A stretch of DNA of 64,000 nucleotides from Opitutaceae bacterium (lineage in GTDB: Bacteria > Verrucomicrobiota > Verrucomicrobiia > Opitutales > Opitutaceae). Shown piece by piece: positions 41,440-51,271 of this stretch. The first letter of the stretch is position 1; each line of letters starts with the position of its first letter. A model generated the notes under the pieces. That model made no database searches, was not told the DNA's origin, and saw only the letters and a list, made by a program, of their open reading frames with translations. The position numbers were made by a program, and so were the translations under genes. The stretch is taken from NCBI GenBank assembly GCA_024233285.1, contig JACKPU010000001.1:558001-622000 (forward strand), in the 5' to 3' direction.

Positions 41440-43188
41440 ATGCGCAATGGTTTTTGGATGGCGCTGGCCGGTTTGGCGCTGGCGACCGCGGTGGAGGCAC
41501 AAGAGCCGGTGGAAGGCCCCTATCCGCTGACTTTTGACCGGGCCGAGATGAAGACGCGCGACGGGGTGACGTTGTGGGCGGATATTTACCGGCCGCAGGC
41601 GAAAGGCCCGTTCCCGGTGCTGCTGCTGCGCACGCCCTACAACAAGCAGATCTACATCGCCGAAGCCACGCGGGCGGCCACGCGCGGCTATTTGTGCGTG
41701 GTGCAGGATTGCCGCGGGCGGTATATGTCGGAAGGCGAGTGGGAGCCGTTTCGGACCGAGGGGGCGGACGGCTACGACGCGGTGGAGTGGGCGGCGGCGC
41801 TGCCCGGGTCGGATGGCCGGGTGATCCTGGCGGGGATTTCGTATGTGGGGGCCACGGCGCTGTTGGGCGCGATCGAGACGCCGCCCCACTTGGCGGCGGT
41901 TTACGCGGGCATCACGGCCTCGGATTATCACGACAACTGGGCCTACCAAGGCGGGGCGATGTGCCTGCAATTTGCGCGGGGCTGGTCCTCGGGGATGCAG
42001 TTGCACGCCTTGCAACGGCTGCTCGGCGCCTCGCCGTTGAACAAGAGTTTCCCGCTGGATAAGCCGCCGGCGGAGCTGGGGATGGTGGACTATGCGCGGG
42101 CCGGCCGGGAGGCTTCATTCTATGCCGACTGGATCGCGCATCCGGCCGACGACGCGTATTGGAAGCAGGTCTCCATCGCGGCAAATTACGCCAAGATCAC
42201 GGTGCCGGTGCTGCACATGGGGGCGTGGTATGATCTGTTCATGCCCGGGGCGGTGCGCAATTACACGGGCATCCGCGATCAGGGCGGCAGCGAGGTGGCG
42301 CGGCGCGGGCAGCGGCTGGTCTTGATCCCGGGCGGTCACGCCGGGTTTGGGCGCAAGGTCGGCGAGGTGGATTTCGGGGAGAAGGCTGCGTTTGATTTCT
42401 GGGGTTACGCGCTGGACTGGATGGACTGGCAGGTGAAGGGGCTCGCCAACGGGTGGGCGCAAGCCAAGCCGGTGCGGCTGTTTGTCATGGGCCGCAACGA
42501 GTGGCGGGACGAGGCGGACTGGCCGCTGGCACGCGCGGTGCCCACGCGCTACTACCTGCGCTCGGGCGGGCGGGCCAACTCGATGGCGGGAGACGGCACG
42601 CTGGAAACCGCGCCCCCGGCCGACGAGCCGGCCGACCGATTTCTCAATGATCCGGGCAACCCCGTGCCCACGCTGGGCGGGGTGGTGTCCGGAATGGTCG
42701 CGGACCTGTCCGGGCCGCGCGACCAGCGGACGGTCGAGGGGCGCGACGATGTGCTGGTCTACACCACCGCGCCGTTTGCGCGCGACACCGAGGTCACCGG
42801 CCCCGTGGCCCTCGAGTTGTTCGTCTCCTCGACGGCGCCGGACACCGATTTCACGGGCAAGCTGGTCGACGTTTACCCCGACGGGCGGGCGATGGAGCTG
42901 AGCGCGGGCATCCTGCGCATGCGCTACCGCGACACGCCCGACCGGGCGGAGATGATGAACCCCGGCGAGGTCTATAAAATCAGGCTCGAGCTGCGGCCCA
43001 CCGCCAACGTCTTTCTGGCCGGGCACCGGCTGCGCCTGGAGGTGGCGGGCAGCAATTACCCACAATACGACCGCAACCCCAACACCGGCGCGGAGCCCGG
43101 CACGGCGCGCATCTATGTGCCGGCGACCAACACCGTGCGGCACGACCGGGAACACCCGTCCGCCTTGATTCTGCCGGTGGTGCCGTGA
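41440..43188 (+). CDS. CocE/NonD family (peptidase S15-like) secreted hydrolase
   Basis: About 582 residues. The start at 41440 gives a clean signal peptide (MRNGFWMALAGLALATAVEA); earlier ATGs at 41413 and 41374 are possible, but the latter lies inside the palindromic operator. Core MKTRDGVTLWADIYRPQAKG; triad Ser134 in AGISYVG, Asp265 in GAWYDLF, His300 in PGGHAGFG; C-terminal jelly roll DVLVYTTAPFARDTEVTGP. It is a clear paralogue of the enzyme at 4606-6363, with many identical blocks such as VKLFVMGRN/VRLFVMGRN. It probably removes acyl groups from the substrate of this cluster (inference). Confidence 0.87.
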   Translation: MRNGFWMALAGLALATAVEAQEPVEGPYPLTFDRAEMKTRDGVTLWADIYRPQAKGPFPVLLLRTPYNKQIYIAEATRAATRGYLCVVQDCRGRYMSEGEWEPFRTEGADGYDAVEWAAALPGSDGRVILAGISYVGATALLGAIETPPHLAAVYAGITASDYHDNWAYQGGAMCLQFARGWSSGMQLHALQRLLGASPLNKSFPLDKPPAELGMVDYARAGREASFYADWIAHPADDAYWKQVSIAANYAKITVPVLHMGAWYDLFMPGAVRNYTGIRDQGGSEVARRGQRLVLIPGGHAGFGRKVGEVDFGEKAAFDFWGYALDWMDWQVKGLANGWAQAKPVRLFVMGRNEWRDEADWPLARAVPTRYYLRSGGRANSMAGDGTLETAPPADEPADRFLNDPGNPVPTLGGVVSGMVADLSGPRDQRTVEGRDDVLVYTTAPFARDTEVTGPVALELFVSSTAPDTDFTGKLVDVYPDGRAMELSAGILRMRYRDTPDRAEMMNPGEVYKIRLELRPTANVFLAGHRLRLEVAGSNYPQYDRNPNTGAEPGTARIYVPATNTVRHDREHPSALILPVVP

Positions 43189-43202
43189 GGCGGGCCGACC
43201 GG

Positions 43203-43258
43203 TTCCGCGGGCGGCGGCCGGGATGCAACGCGCCGCGGGACCGGCGCGTCCACCTCAA
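43203..43258 (+). repeat. Hairpin repeat related to family A
   Basis: ACGCGCCG-CGGGAC-CGGCGCGT (43228-43249) followed by CCACCTCA. It has the same loop type and 3' flank as family A but a different, fully paired stem. It lies between the convergent CocE and symporter genes, where it could also act as a terminator. Confidence 0.8.
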
Positions 43259-43283
43259 GGCCAAGCGCGGCGCCTGCTTGGTG

Positions 43284-45278
43284 TCACTTGGTGGGGCTGG
43301 GGTCGGGCTCGGGCGGCAGCGGTGTCGCCAGCTTCGAGCGGGCGTTCAACGGTCGCCACCAGAAGAAATACATGCCGAGCGCGCCCACCAGGAAGAGCGG
43401 CAGCGTGTGCCGGAAAGAGGAATACTCCTTGATGATGAGCTGCATGGGCAGGAGGAAGAGCGTCACCTGCCAGAGCATGCCGAAGGGCACGGTGAGGATG
43501 TCGGTGCGGTTTTCCCGGGCGATGAGCTCGCGTTGCTCGCGCGGCAGCTCGTCGCGCAGCGGTTTCCACCAGCCGAAAGGCCGGGTGGTGCGGTAGAAGT
43601 TGCGCAGCACGTTGCGATCAGTCGGCGCGGTCAGCAGCGACAGGGTGATGGTGCCGAAGAAGGACAGGCCGCCGGCGAACAGGAACTGGTAGGGCTCGGA
43701 CATGCCGGGCGCGACCAGGCGTTGGGCGATCGCGGCGACGCCGCCCAGGATCATGCCGCCGATGCAGCCCCACGCGTTGCAGCGCCACCAGTAAAGCCGC
43801 AGGAGCCCGGGGGCGAGCTGGCCGCTGAGCAGGCCCATCGAGATCCAGCCCCACAGGTCGTTGATGCTGGTGGTCGCGATGCCGATGAGAAACCCGGCCA
43901 GCACGATCACGAGGGTGGCCAGGTAGGAGGCGCCGAGCAGTTCGCGGTTGGTGGCGCGCGGCCGCAGGAAGTGCTGGTAGATGTCCTTCACGAAGAAGGA
44001 GCAGGCGCTGTTCACCAAGCCGTTCTTGCACGACATCATCGCCGCGAACATCGCGACCACGATCAGGCCCTTGAGCCCGGTGGGGATGACGTTGAGCAGC
44101 ACGGCGGGCAGGATTTGCTCGGGGTTGATGGTGCCGTGCACGCCGACGAGCGGCAGCAACCGGCGCCAGTCCTCGCCCAGCGTCGCCTGTAGCCCCGCCA
44201 CCAGGTCGGCGGGATAGCGCTCCGGGTGGTTGATGATGGCGCCGGTGAGGTCGTGCCAGTAGGCGGCGGTGGTCTGCGGGAAATGCGCGTGGACGATCTC
44301 GGCCGCGTGCCGCACGACCGTCGGGTCCGGATAATGGCTGGCGACGAAATAGATGCCGAGCACCGCGAAGCTCACCATCAGGGGCCAGCGCAGGCTGATC
44401 ATCAACGCCTGTTGAAAGGATTGCAGGCCGCAGTCGCGGTCGCTGCGCGCGCCGAAGTAGCGCTGCTCGGCCCCGGTGCCGAGACCGCCGATGATCTGGC
44501 GCGCCAAGTAGAACGCGGCCAGGACCAGCAGCCCGGAGTAGGCCTCGTAGCCCTCGGGCATCGGCGTGTGCCAGGAGGGCAGCGAGCTGGTCCACTCCGG
44601 ATTGCCGGTCACGTTTTGCGCGACGGCGGCCAGGTGGCCCGCGTCCGGCACATGATGCCATGCCATGATGGAGACGATCACGCAGGCGGCGATAATGATG
44701 ACGCCCTGGATCAAGTCGGTGATGACCACGCCGTAGAAACCGGCGCTGATCGTGTAAATGGTGGTGACGATAATCAACGCCAGCGTCGTGTAGTGGGCCG
44801 GGAACGGGAAAAACATCCCCAGGAACAACGTGGCACCCCGCACGAGGTAGGCCAGGACCATGATGGAGGTGAGCACCGCGATGGCCGCGCTCACCAGCCG
44901 CAGGGCTTGCGAGACCCGGTTGTCGCCGAAGCGGTAGATGCCCCATTCCGCGCCCGTCATGCAGCCCGAGCGCCGGTGCCACTTGCCGGTGAAGGCGAGC
45001 ATGAACACGAGGATCAGGACCGCGCCGCCGCGAAACTCGACGAACAACCCGCGGGGTCCGAGCATGTAGAGGAACGAGGTGATGATCATCGTGCCGGTCA
45101 GGTCGAACCAGTTGGCCATGCCCATCACCCCGAGCAGATACCACGGCACCGTGCGCCCCCCGAGAAAGTAGTGGTCGAGGCTCTTGCTGGCCCGCCGGCT
45201 CATCATCAACCCGAGCACGAGGCTCAAGCCCAGGTAGCAGGCGATGATGACGTAGTCGGTGGGGGCGAGTGAGGGCAT
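43284..45278 (-). CDS. Sodium:solute symporter (SSS family)
   Basis: A 664-residue inner-membrane protein with about 13-14 hydrophobic segments. It opens DYVIIACYLGLSLVLGLMMS, then SLDHYFLGGRTVPWYLLGVM, the characteristic SSS start. Also GFYGVVITDLIQGVIIIAA and VVAMFAAMMSCKNGLVNSAC, the conserved sodium-site helix region. The long cytoplasmic stretch near residues 560-610 is typical of sugar-type members. Its context with mannosidase, esterases and aldolase suggests uptake of a sugar or sugar acid. It is convergent with the CocE gene. Confidence 0.92.
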   Translation of the reverse strand: MPSLAPTDYVIIACYLGLSLVLGLMMSRRASKSLDHYFLGGRTVPWYLLGVMGMANWFDLTGTMIITSFLYMLGPRGLFVEFRGGAVLILVFMLAFTGKWHRRSGCMTGAEWGIYRFGDNRVSQALRLVSAAIAVLTSIMVLAYLVRGATLFLGMFFPFPAHYTTLALIIVTTIYTISAGFYGVVITDLIQGVIIIAACVIVSIMAWHHVPDAGHLAAVAQNVTGNPEWTSSLPSWHTPMPEGYEAYSGLLVLAAFYLARQIIGGLGTGAEQRYFGARSDRDCGLQSFQQALMISLRWPLMVSFAVLGIYFVASHYPDPTVVRHAAEIVHAHFPQTTAAYWHDLTGAIINHPERYPADLVAGLQATLGEDWRRLLPLVGVHGTINPEQILPAVLLNVIPTGLKGLIVVAMFAAMMSCKNGLVNSACSFFVKDIYQHFLRPRATNRELLGASYLATLVIVLAGFLIGIATTSINDLWGWISMGLLSGQLAPGLLRLYWWRCNAWGCIGGMILGGVAAIAQRLVAPGMSEPYQFLFAGGLSFFGTITLSLLTAPTDRNVLRNFYRTTRPFGWWKPLRDELPREQRELIARENRTDILTVPFGMLWQVTLFLLPMQLIIKEYSSFRHTLPLFLVGALGMYFFWWRPLNARSKLATPLPPEPDPSPTK

Positions 45279-45409
45279 GGTGGGGGTTGTGGGCGGACAC
45301 CCCGCGTGGCGCGACCGTGGTCAGGCGCGGATCAAGCAGGGAAAGCGGAAGAAGCGCGAGCCGGGCCGCGCATGCGGGTTGGTAAGGTAGCGGGTTTTCG
45401 GCGGGCTGT

Positions 45410-45433
45410 CTTGTCCATGAAACTGGGGACAAG
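45410..45433 (-). terminator. Candidate terminator hairpin after the SGNH pair
   Basis: CTTGTCC-N10-GGACAAG, 8 bp beyond the stop of the first SGNH gene as read on the minus strand. It is weak (7-bp stem, no long U-tract). Confidence 0.35.
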
Positions 45434-45441
45434 CGCGGGGC

Positions 45442-46869
45442 TCAATCCTCCGCCGGGACGGCGGTGAGGGTGAAATGGTGGGAGCGCGGCTGGGCGGCCG
45501 CGCGGGCCTGCCGGGCGAGTTCGTCGCGCCGGGCTCGCAACGCGCCGGCCTCGGCGCGGGTGATTTTGAACTCGCCGTTCAGCCGCACGAAGTCGTCGGC
45601 GAGCGGGCGTTTTTCCTTTTGCCACGAGGCGAGGAGGGCGTCGAACCGGGCGTCGGCCTCCGGGCTGTCGTCGGTGGGGCAATCGTTCATGGCGCGAAAC
45701 TGGCGCCATTGCGGGAGAATGCGCAGGCGCGTGGCCAGGGCGAAGCGCTCGCGCTCGAGCACGCCGACGGCGTGGGCCTGGGCATTTTGCGGGGTGGCGG
45801 GGAAGGCGGCGAGGTTGATGCCGGCGGCGAGCTCGCCGGCGGAGGCCGTGGTGATGGCGGCGCCGTCGATGGCGAGGGCGTAGCGGCCGGCCGGCAGGTC
45901 GGGCACGACGAGCAGCTCGCGGTTGAACGCGTCGGTGAAGCCGAGCTGGTCGGCGAGCGCGGCGAGTTCGTCGGGCACGGGGAAGGGCAGGGCGTTTTCG
46001 CGGCAATCGAAGGTGACGCCCTGGGCGGTGCGCGTGACCGCGGTGATGGCGCAGTTCTCGGGCGTGGGGGCGGCTTCCGGGTTGGCCGAGGGCAGGACGA
46101 TGCGGGCGACGGTCGGGGAGGCGTGGGTCTGCCGGAGAAACTCCCGCGCAATGACGAAGTTGCCGGAAAGCATCGGATGGACCCGATCAGAGTGGAAGAA
46201 CGTGAAGGCCGGGTCTTCCTGTTGCCGCGCGCGGGTCAGCGCCATCAGGGGGTCGAAGATATCGACGAAGGGCAGCTGGCGCGCGCGCGCCAGCTCGCGG
46301 CAAATGGCGGTGCCGTCGCGCAGTTCGGTGGCGATGCCCGGCACCGGCGGATGTTCCGGGTTCCGCGCGGTTTCATCGTAGATCGCGGGGGAGAACAGGA
46401 TGACGCGCACCCCGTCGGCGGCGAGGCGGTCGAGCAACGCGGAAAGGTTGCGCCGAAAGTCCACGAGGTCGCGCGCCTTGAGCGCCTCGGTCACCGGCTC
46501 GCTGGGCAGGAACATCGGCCGGGCGATGTCGTTGCCGCCGAGCAGCACCGTGGCCACGGTCGGGTGAAAGGGGGCGATGTCCCAGTCGTAGCGGTCCAGC
46601 GTCGCGGCGGCGGTGTTGCCCGAAATGCCCAGGTTGGCCGCGGTCAGCGGCCGGTCGGGGTAGCGGGTGAGGTAGTAAAGGTTGATGTAGGACTGATAGG
46701 CGCCGGCGTGGGTGATGCTGTCGCCAATGGCGCCCCAACGGTCGCCGGCGTGGAAGATCGGGCCGGGCGGAGACTCGGTCGCGTGGACCGAGGGGAAGGC
46801 GCAGGTGAGCATGATGACGAAGGTGCCGCGTCGCAGGGAACGAAGGAGGGGGATGAGGGGGTGGGGCAT
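45442..46869 (-). CDS. Secreted SGNH/GDSL-type esterase (tandem copy 1)
   Basis: A 475-residue protein. The start at 46869 gives a signal peptide (MPHPLIPLLRSLRRGTFVIM, cleavage near VHATES). Catalytic Ser51 is in AIGDSITHAG, the oxyanion Asn in LLGGNDIARP, and the Asp/His pair in HSDRVHPMLSG. The last 235 residues form a separate C-terminal domain nearly identical to the next gene. Such enzymes commonly deacetylate polysaccharides. It lies 17 bp after copy 2. Confidence 0.87.
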   Translation of the reverse strand: MPHPLIPLLRSLRRGTFVIMLTCAFPSVHATESPPGPIFHAGDRWGAIGDSITHAGAYQSYINLYYLTRYPDRPLTAANLGISGNTAAATLDRYDWDIAPFHPTVATVLLGGNDIARPMFLPSEPVTEALKARDLVDFRRNLSALLDRLAADGVRVILFSPAIYDETARNPEHPPVPGIATELRDGTAICRELARARQLPFVDIFDPLMALTRARQQEDPAFTFFHSDRVHPMLSGNFVIAREFLRQTHASPTVARIVLPSANPEAAPTPENCAITAVTRTAQGVTFDCRENALPFPVPDELAALADQLGFTDAFNRELLVVPDLPAGRYALAIDGAAITTASAGELAAGINLAAFPATPQNAQAHAVGVLERERFALATRLRILPQWRQFRAMNDCPTDDSPEADARFDALLASWQKEKRPLADDFVRLNGEFKITRAEAGALRARRDELARQARAAAQPRSHHFTLTAVPAED

Positions 46870-47591
46870 GGCTGGCGGGGAGGTGTTCAATCCGCCGCCG
46901 GGACGGCGGTGAGGGTGAAATGGTGGGAGCGCGGCTGGGCGGCCGCGCGGGCCCGCCGGGCGAGTTCGTCGCGCCGGGCGCGCAACGCGTTGGCCTCGGC
47001 GCGGGTGGCCTTGAACTCCTTGTTTAACCGTATGAATTCGCTGGCGAGCGGGCGTTTTTCCTTTTGCCACGAGGCGAGGAGGGCGTCGAACCGGGCGTCG
47101 GCCTCCGGGCTGTCGTCGGTGGGGCAATTATTCATGGCGCGAAACTGGCGCCATTGCGGGAGGACGCGCAGGCGCGTGACCAGGGCGAAGCGCTCGTGCT
47201 CGAGCACGCCGACGGCGTGGGCCTGGGCATTTTGCGGGGTGGCGGGGAAGGCGGCGAGGTTGATGCCGGCGGCGAGCTCGGCGGCGGAGGCCGTGGTGAT
47301 GGCGGTGCCGTCGATGGCGAGGGTGTAGCGGCCGGCCGGCAGGTCGGGCACGACGAGCAGCTCGCGGTTGAACGCGTCGGTGAAGCCGAGCTGGTCGGCG
47401 AGCGTGGCGAGTTCGTCGGGCACGGGGAAGGGCAGGGCGTTTTCGCGGCAATCGAAGGTGACGCCCTGGGCGGTGCGCGTGACCGCGGTGATGGCGCAGT
47501 TCTCGGGCGTGGGGGCGGCTTCCGGGTTGGCCGAGGGCAGGACGATGCGGGCGACGGTCGGAGAGGCGTGGGTCTGCCGGAGAAACTCCAA
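45442..47591 (-). repeat. Near-identical 700-bp block shared by the two SGNH genes
   Basis: 45442-46147 and 46887-47591 (offset 1445 bp) are almost identical, covering the 3' halves of both genes. Identity ends sharply just after GGTCTGCCGGAGAAACTCC; beyond it the sequences diverge strongly. Confidence 0.9.
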
Positions 47592-48323
47592 GGCCATCAC
47601 GAAATGGCCGGAGGGCACCGGGTGCACCCGGTCGGGGCTGATCAGCGAAAAGGCCGGATCCTTGCTTTGCCGGTCGTGCGCTAGCGTCAGCATGGGCTCG
47701 AACAAATCGACGAAAGGCAGGCCGCGCTCACGCGCCAGTTCGCGGCAGATGGCGGTGCCGGCGCGCAATTCGGGGTTGATGCCCGCCACGGGCGGGTTGG
47801 CGGGATTCACGGCCGTGTCGTCGTAGGGCGTGGGGGAGAGCAGGATGACGCGCGCGCCGTCGGCGGACAGGCGGTCGAGCAAGGTGGCGAGGTTGCGCCG
47901 GTAGTCCGCGCGGTTGCGCGCCTTGACTGCGTCGTCCACCGGGCCGGTCGGCATGAACATGGGCCGGCCCAAATCGTTCATCCCAAGCATGACCGTGGCC
48001 ACGGTCGCGTGAAAAGGCGCGATGTCCCAGTCATAGCGGCCCAAGGTGTCGGCGGCCGTGTTGCCGGAGAGGCCGAGATTGGCGGTGGCCAAGGGCCGGT
48101 CGGGATGACGGGTGAGTTCGTAAAGATAGAGGTAGGACTGGTAGGCGCCGGCGTGGGTGATGCTGTCGCCGATGACGCCCCAGCGGTCGCCGGGGCGAAA
48201 AACGGGGTCCGACGCGGCTCCCGGCGCGGCGGCGAGGGCGGCGAGCGGGAGCAGCAGGGCGAGCCAGCCAAGACGCAGCCAGCGCGTGGCCAAGGGGGAG
48301 AGAAAGCGAAAATGAGATTTCAT
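46887..48323 (-). CDS. Secreted SGNH/GDSL-type esterase (tandem copy 2)
   Basis: A 478-residue paralogue of the gene at 45442. Signal peptide MKSHFRFLSPLATRWLRLGW and LALLLPLAALAAAPG; Ser54 in VIGDSITHAG; Asn in LGMNDLGRP; SPDRVHPVPSG. The start at 48323 is preferred over a GTG five codons upstream because it opens the signal peptide. The N-terminal catalytic half has diverged from copy 1 while the C-terminal half is almost identical, showing recent exchange or duplication. A palindromic operator candidate overlaps its start codon. Confidence 0.87.
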   Translation of the reverse strand: MKSHFRFLSPLATRWLRLGWLALLLPLAALAAAPGAASDPVFRPGDRWGVIGDSITHAGAYQSYLYLYELTRHPDRPLATANLGLSGNTAADTLGRYDWDIAPFHATVATVMLGMNDLGRPMFMPTGPVDDAVKARNRADYRRNLATLLDRLSADGARVILLSPTPYDDTAVNPANPPVAGINPELRAGTAICRELARERGLPFVDLFEPMLTLAHDRQSKDPAFSLISPDRVHPVPSGHFVMALEFLRQTHASPTVARIVLPSANPEAAPTPENCAITAVTRTAQGVTFDCRENALPFPVPDELATLADQLGFTDAFNRELLVVPDLPAGRYTLAIDGTAITTASAAELAAGINLAAFPATPQNAQAHAVGVLEHERFALVTRLRVLPQWRQFRAMNNCPTDDSPEADARFDALLASWQKEKRPLASEFIRLNKEFKATRAEANALRARRDELARRARAAAQPRSHHFTLTAVPAAD

Positions 48324-48338
48324 GGTTGAAATTACCAC
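48322..48338. promoter_or_regulatory. Operator-like site overlapping the SGNH copy 2 start
   Basis: ATGGTTGAAATTACCAC matches the 41374 palindrome at 13 of 17 positions. Repressor binding here would block both initiation and transcription toward the minus strand (inference). Confidence 0.45.
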
Positions 48339-48421
48339 TCGGGTGGCAAGCGAGGGCCGGATCGCAAAGGTGGAGCGGGGCGACGGTTTTGAAGAAAGGA
48401 CGCGGTTTTAGTGGCATGGCA

Positions 48422-48438
48422 ATGATAAAAAATACCAT
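48422..48438. promoter_or_regulatory. Operator-like site upstream of the GH38 gene
   Basis: ATGATAAAAAATACCAT matches the 41374 palindrome at 14 of 17 positions and is flanked by CA and TG, giving CAATG...CATTG arms. Confidence 0.5.
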
Positions 48439-48472
48439 TGACTGGCGAGAGGGTTGCCGGCCATCTCGTCGC

Positions 48473-51253
48473 ATGGCTAAAACGCGTCAATTGAAGGCGG
48501 GTGGTTCGCGCGCGCGCGACGTGCACTATGTGCTCAGCACTCATTGGGACCGGGAGTGGTTGCTTACGTTTCAGGAGTTTCGCCGGCACTTGGTCCGGTT
48601 GCTGGACCGCGTGCTGGACGACCAAGCCAGCGGCGCGTTGCCCGGCCCCTTCGTGCTCGACGGGCAGTCCATCCTGGCCGACGACTACCTGGAGATCCGG
48701 CCGGAGCGCCGGGAGGAATTTGTCGCCGCGCTGCGGGCGGGCCGGCTGCGCATGGGCCCTTGGTTTGTGCTGCCCGACGAGTGGGTGGTCAGCGGCGAGT
48801 CGCTGGTGCGCAACCTGCGCCTTGGCCGCGCGCTGGTCCGCGAGCTGGGGGCCGAGCCGTCGTCGGCGGGGTTCCTGTGCGACATGTTTGGCCACACCGG
48901 GCAGATGCCGCAGATCCTGCGCGGCTTCGGCATCAAGGTGGCGTTTGTCTGGCGCGGCGTGGAGCCGCGGGCGGCGGCGCATTTTCATTGGCGCGCGCCC
49001 GACGGCACCGCCGTGCTGACGCACCGCTTCGGCCGGGCCGGGTATTGTGATTACACTTACGACGTGCGGCGCTCGACCCAGTTTGAGGTGCCCTTTGAGG
49101 AGGCGCGCGCGCGGCGCGACCTGGACGCCCACCTCGCGAAGGAGGCGGGGCGCACGCGCGTGCCGCCGATGCTGCTGTTCGACGGCGGCGACCACCGGCA
49201 GCCGGACGCCGACCACTACCGGGTGCTGTTCGAGCGCGGGCCGTCGCGGGAGTTCCCCTACGCCATCCGCCACACCTCGCTCGACGACTACGCGGCGGAG
49301 TTGCTGAAGCACGCGGCCAAGGTCAAGGACGAGGTGACCGGGGAGCTGCGCGAGACCGGCGGCAGCCCGCCGATCAAGGACCTACAGTGGTATATTCCCG
49401 GGGTATTGTCCAGCCGGGTGAACCTCAAGCAGGCCAACGTGGCCTGCGAGGCGCTGCTCTGCCAGTGGGCGGAGCCCTTTGCCGCGCTGGCGTCGCGGGC
49501 GCTGGCGGCCGAGTATCCCGACGCGTATCTGCGCGCCGCCTGGCGGTGGCTGTTGACCAACCACCCGCACGACTCGATCGACGGGTGCTCGGTGGACGAG
49601 GTGCACCGCGACATGTTGTATCGGTTTGCCCAGTGCCGGCAGATCGCCACCGGCCAGTCGGAGGACTCGCTGCGGCTGATCGCGCGGGCCGCCGCGGGCG
49701 AAGTGCCGGCGGGCGAGCTGCGGGTCCTGGTGGCCAACCCCTTGGCGTGCCCGGTGGACGAGATCGTCGAGTTGACGCTCGACCTGCCGGTGGACTGGGC
49801 GGAATACAACGAGTTTTTCGGCTTCGAGCCCAAGCCCGCCTTCCGCCTCTACGACGGGGCGACCGGCCGGGAGATCCCCTACCAGTTGCTGGCGCAGCGC
49901 CCGCGGCGGTCGCGGCGTCGCCTGCGGACCCTGAAGTATCCCGAGCTGTTCCGGGTCAACGAGGTGGTGGTGGCGGTGCGCCTGAGCCTGCCCGCCACCG
50001 GCTACGCCATCCTCGCGGTGCGCGAGGGGGAAAAGGCCCCGGCGGACGAGATCCTGCCCGCCTTGCCGCTGCCCACGCGGCACCCGGCCGCGCCGGGCCT
50101 GGCCACCAGTGACCGCTCGATGGAGAACGAACACCTCCGGGTGGTCATCGACGGGCAGGGCGGCCTGACCTTGACCGACCGCCGGAGCGGGCTGGAGTTC
50201 AGCCGGCTGCTGACTTTTGAGGACATGGCCGACATCGGCGACGGCTGGTATCACGGCCCGCCGGTCAATGACGCGGCGGTCACCTCCGCCGCGAGCCACG
50301 CCGAGGTGTCGCTGTTGCACGATGGTCCCGCGCAATGCGCGTTCCGCATTCGCACGCACCTGACGGTGCCGGCGGCCTACGACCCGGCACTCCCCGGCCG
50401 CGTGGAATCGCGCGTGGAACTCGTGTGCGACAGCACCGTCACCCTGCGGGCGGGCGCCGACCGCGTGGAGGTGAAGACCGTGGTGGACAACCACGCCCGC
50501 GACCACCGGTTGCGCGTCCTTTTCCCCACCGGCATCCCCGCCGACACGTATTACAGCGACGCGGCGTTTGACGTGGTGGAGCGCCCCGTGGCGCTGCCGA
50601 CGGACAATCATCTGCGCCGCGAGCTGGCGGTGGAGACCGCGCCGCAACAGACGTGGACGGCGGTGGCTGGCCCCAAGGGCGGCCTGGCGGTGGTCGCGAC
50701 GGGGCTGCATGAATCGGCCGTGCGCGACCAGGCCGCGCGGCCGATCGCGCTCACCTTGTTCCGGGCGACTGGCCGCACCATCTTCACCGACGGCCAGCCC
50801 GACGGTCAGTTGCAGGGCCGCTTGGAATTCAACTACTGGATCGTGCCGTTCGCGGGCGCGGTGCCGCGCGCCCGGCTGACCCGGTGCGGCCAGCAACTGG
50901 CGGGCGGCCATCGCCTGGTCCAGCTCACGGCCTTGGAGCGCGAGACCATCCCGGCCGGCCCGGGGGCGTTGCCGCCGCGCGGCGGCCTGATCGCGGTCGA
51001 GGGCGAGGTGGTGTGCACGAGCATCCGGCAGATCGACGGCGCGCTGGAGGTGCGTTTGTTCAACCCGGCCACCCGGGCGCAGACCGCCCGGCTGACCGCC
51101 GGAAAGGCTGCGGGCCGGGGCTGGCGCTCCGTTTGCCCGGTGGACCTGGAGTCGCGCCCCGTCGGCCCCGCCAAGCCTTGGCGCGGCGCGAGCCTGCGCT
51201 GGACCGTGCGCGCCAAGCAAATCGTCACCCTCTCGCTCCGTCCGGAGGATTGA
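48473..51253 (+). CDS. GH38-family alpha-mannosidase
   Basis: About 926 residues, without a signal peptide. Zinc ligands His24 and Asp26 are in STHWDREW; the catalytic nucleophile Asp137 is in GFLCDMFGHTGQMPQILRG; a further zinc His is in NHPHDSIDGCSVDEVHRDM. The C-terminal beta domains follow (ENEHLRVVIDGQGGLTLTDR, VEVKTVVDNHARDHRLRVLF, FNYWIVPFAG). It hydrolyses alpha-mannosides in the cytoplasm, so its substrate must be imported first, perhaps by the nearby symporter. The start at 48473 is chosen over 48326 and 48416 because the family opening follows directly; the earlier ones cross the operator. Confidence 0.92.
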   Translation: MAKTRQLKAGGSRARDVHYVLSTHWDREWLLTFQEFRRHLVRLLDRVLDDQASGALPGPFVLDGQSILADDYLEIRPERREEFVAALRAGRLRMGPWFVLPDEWVVSGESLVRNLRLGRALVRELGAEPSSAGFLCDMFGHTGQMPQILRGFGIKVAFVWRGVEPRAAAHFHWRAPDGTAVLTHRFGRAGYCDYTYDVRRSTQFEVPFEEARARRDLDAHLAKEAGRTRVPPMLLFDGGDHRQPDADHYRVLFERGPSREFPYAIRHTSLDDYAAELLKHAAKVKDEVTGELRETGGSPPIKDLQWYIPGVLSSRVNLKQANVACEALLCQWAEPFAALASRALAAEYPDAYLRAAWRWLLTNHPHDSIDGCSVDEVHRDMLYRFAQCRQIATGQSEDSLRLIARAAAGEVPAGELRVLVANPLACPVDEIVELTLDLPVDWAEYNEFFGFEPKPAFRLYDGATGREIPYQLLAQRPRRSRRRLRTLKYPELFRVNEVVVAVRLSLPATGYAILAVREGEKAPADEILPALPLPTRHPAAPGLATSDRSMENEHLRVVIDGQGGLTLTDRRSGLEFSRLLTFEDMADIGDGWYHGPPVNDAAVTSAASHAEVSLLHDGPAQCAFRIRTHLTVPAAYDPALPGRVESRVELVCDSTVTLRAGADRVEVKTVVDNHARDHRLRVLFPTGIPADTYYSDAAFDVVERPVALPTDNHLRRELAVETAPQQTWTAVAGPKGGLAVVATGLHESAVRDQAARPIALTLFRATGRTIFTDGQPDGQLQGRLEFNYWIVPFAGAVPRARLTRCGQQLAGGHRLVQLTALERETIPAGPGALPPRGGLIAVEGEVVCTSIRQIDGALEVRLFNPATRAQTARLTAGKAAGRGWRSVCPVDLESRPVGPAKPWRGASLRWTVRAKQIVTLSLRPED

Positions 51254-51271
51254 TTCATTCTGGTGTTTTCG

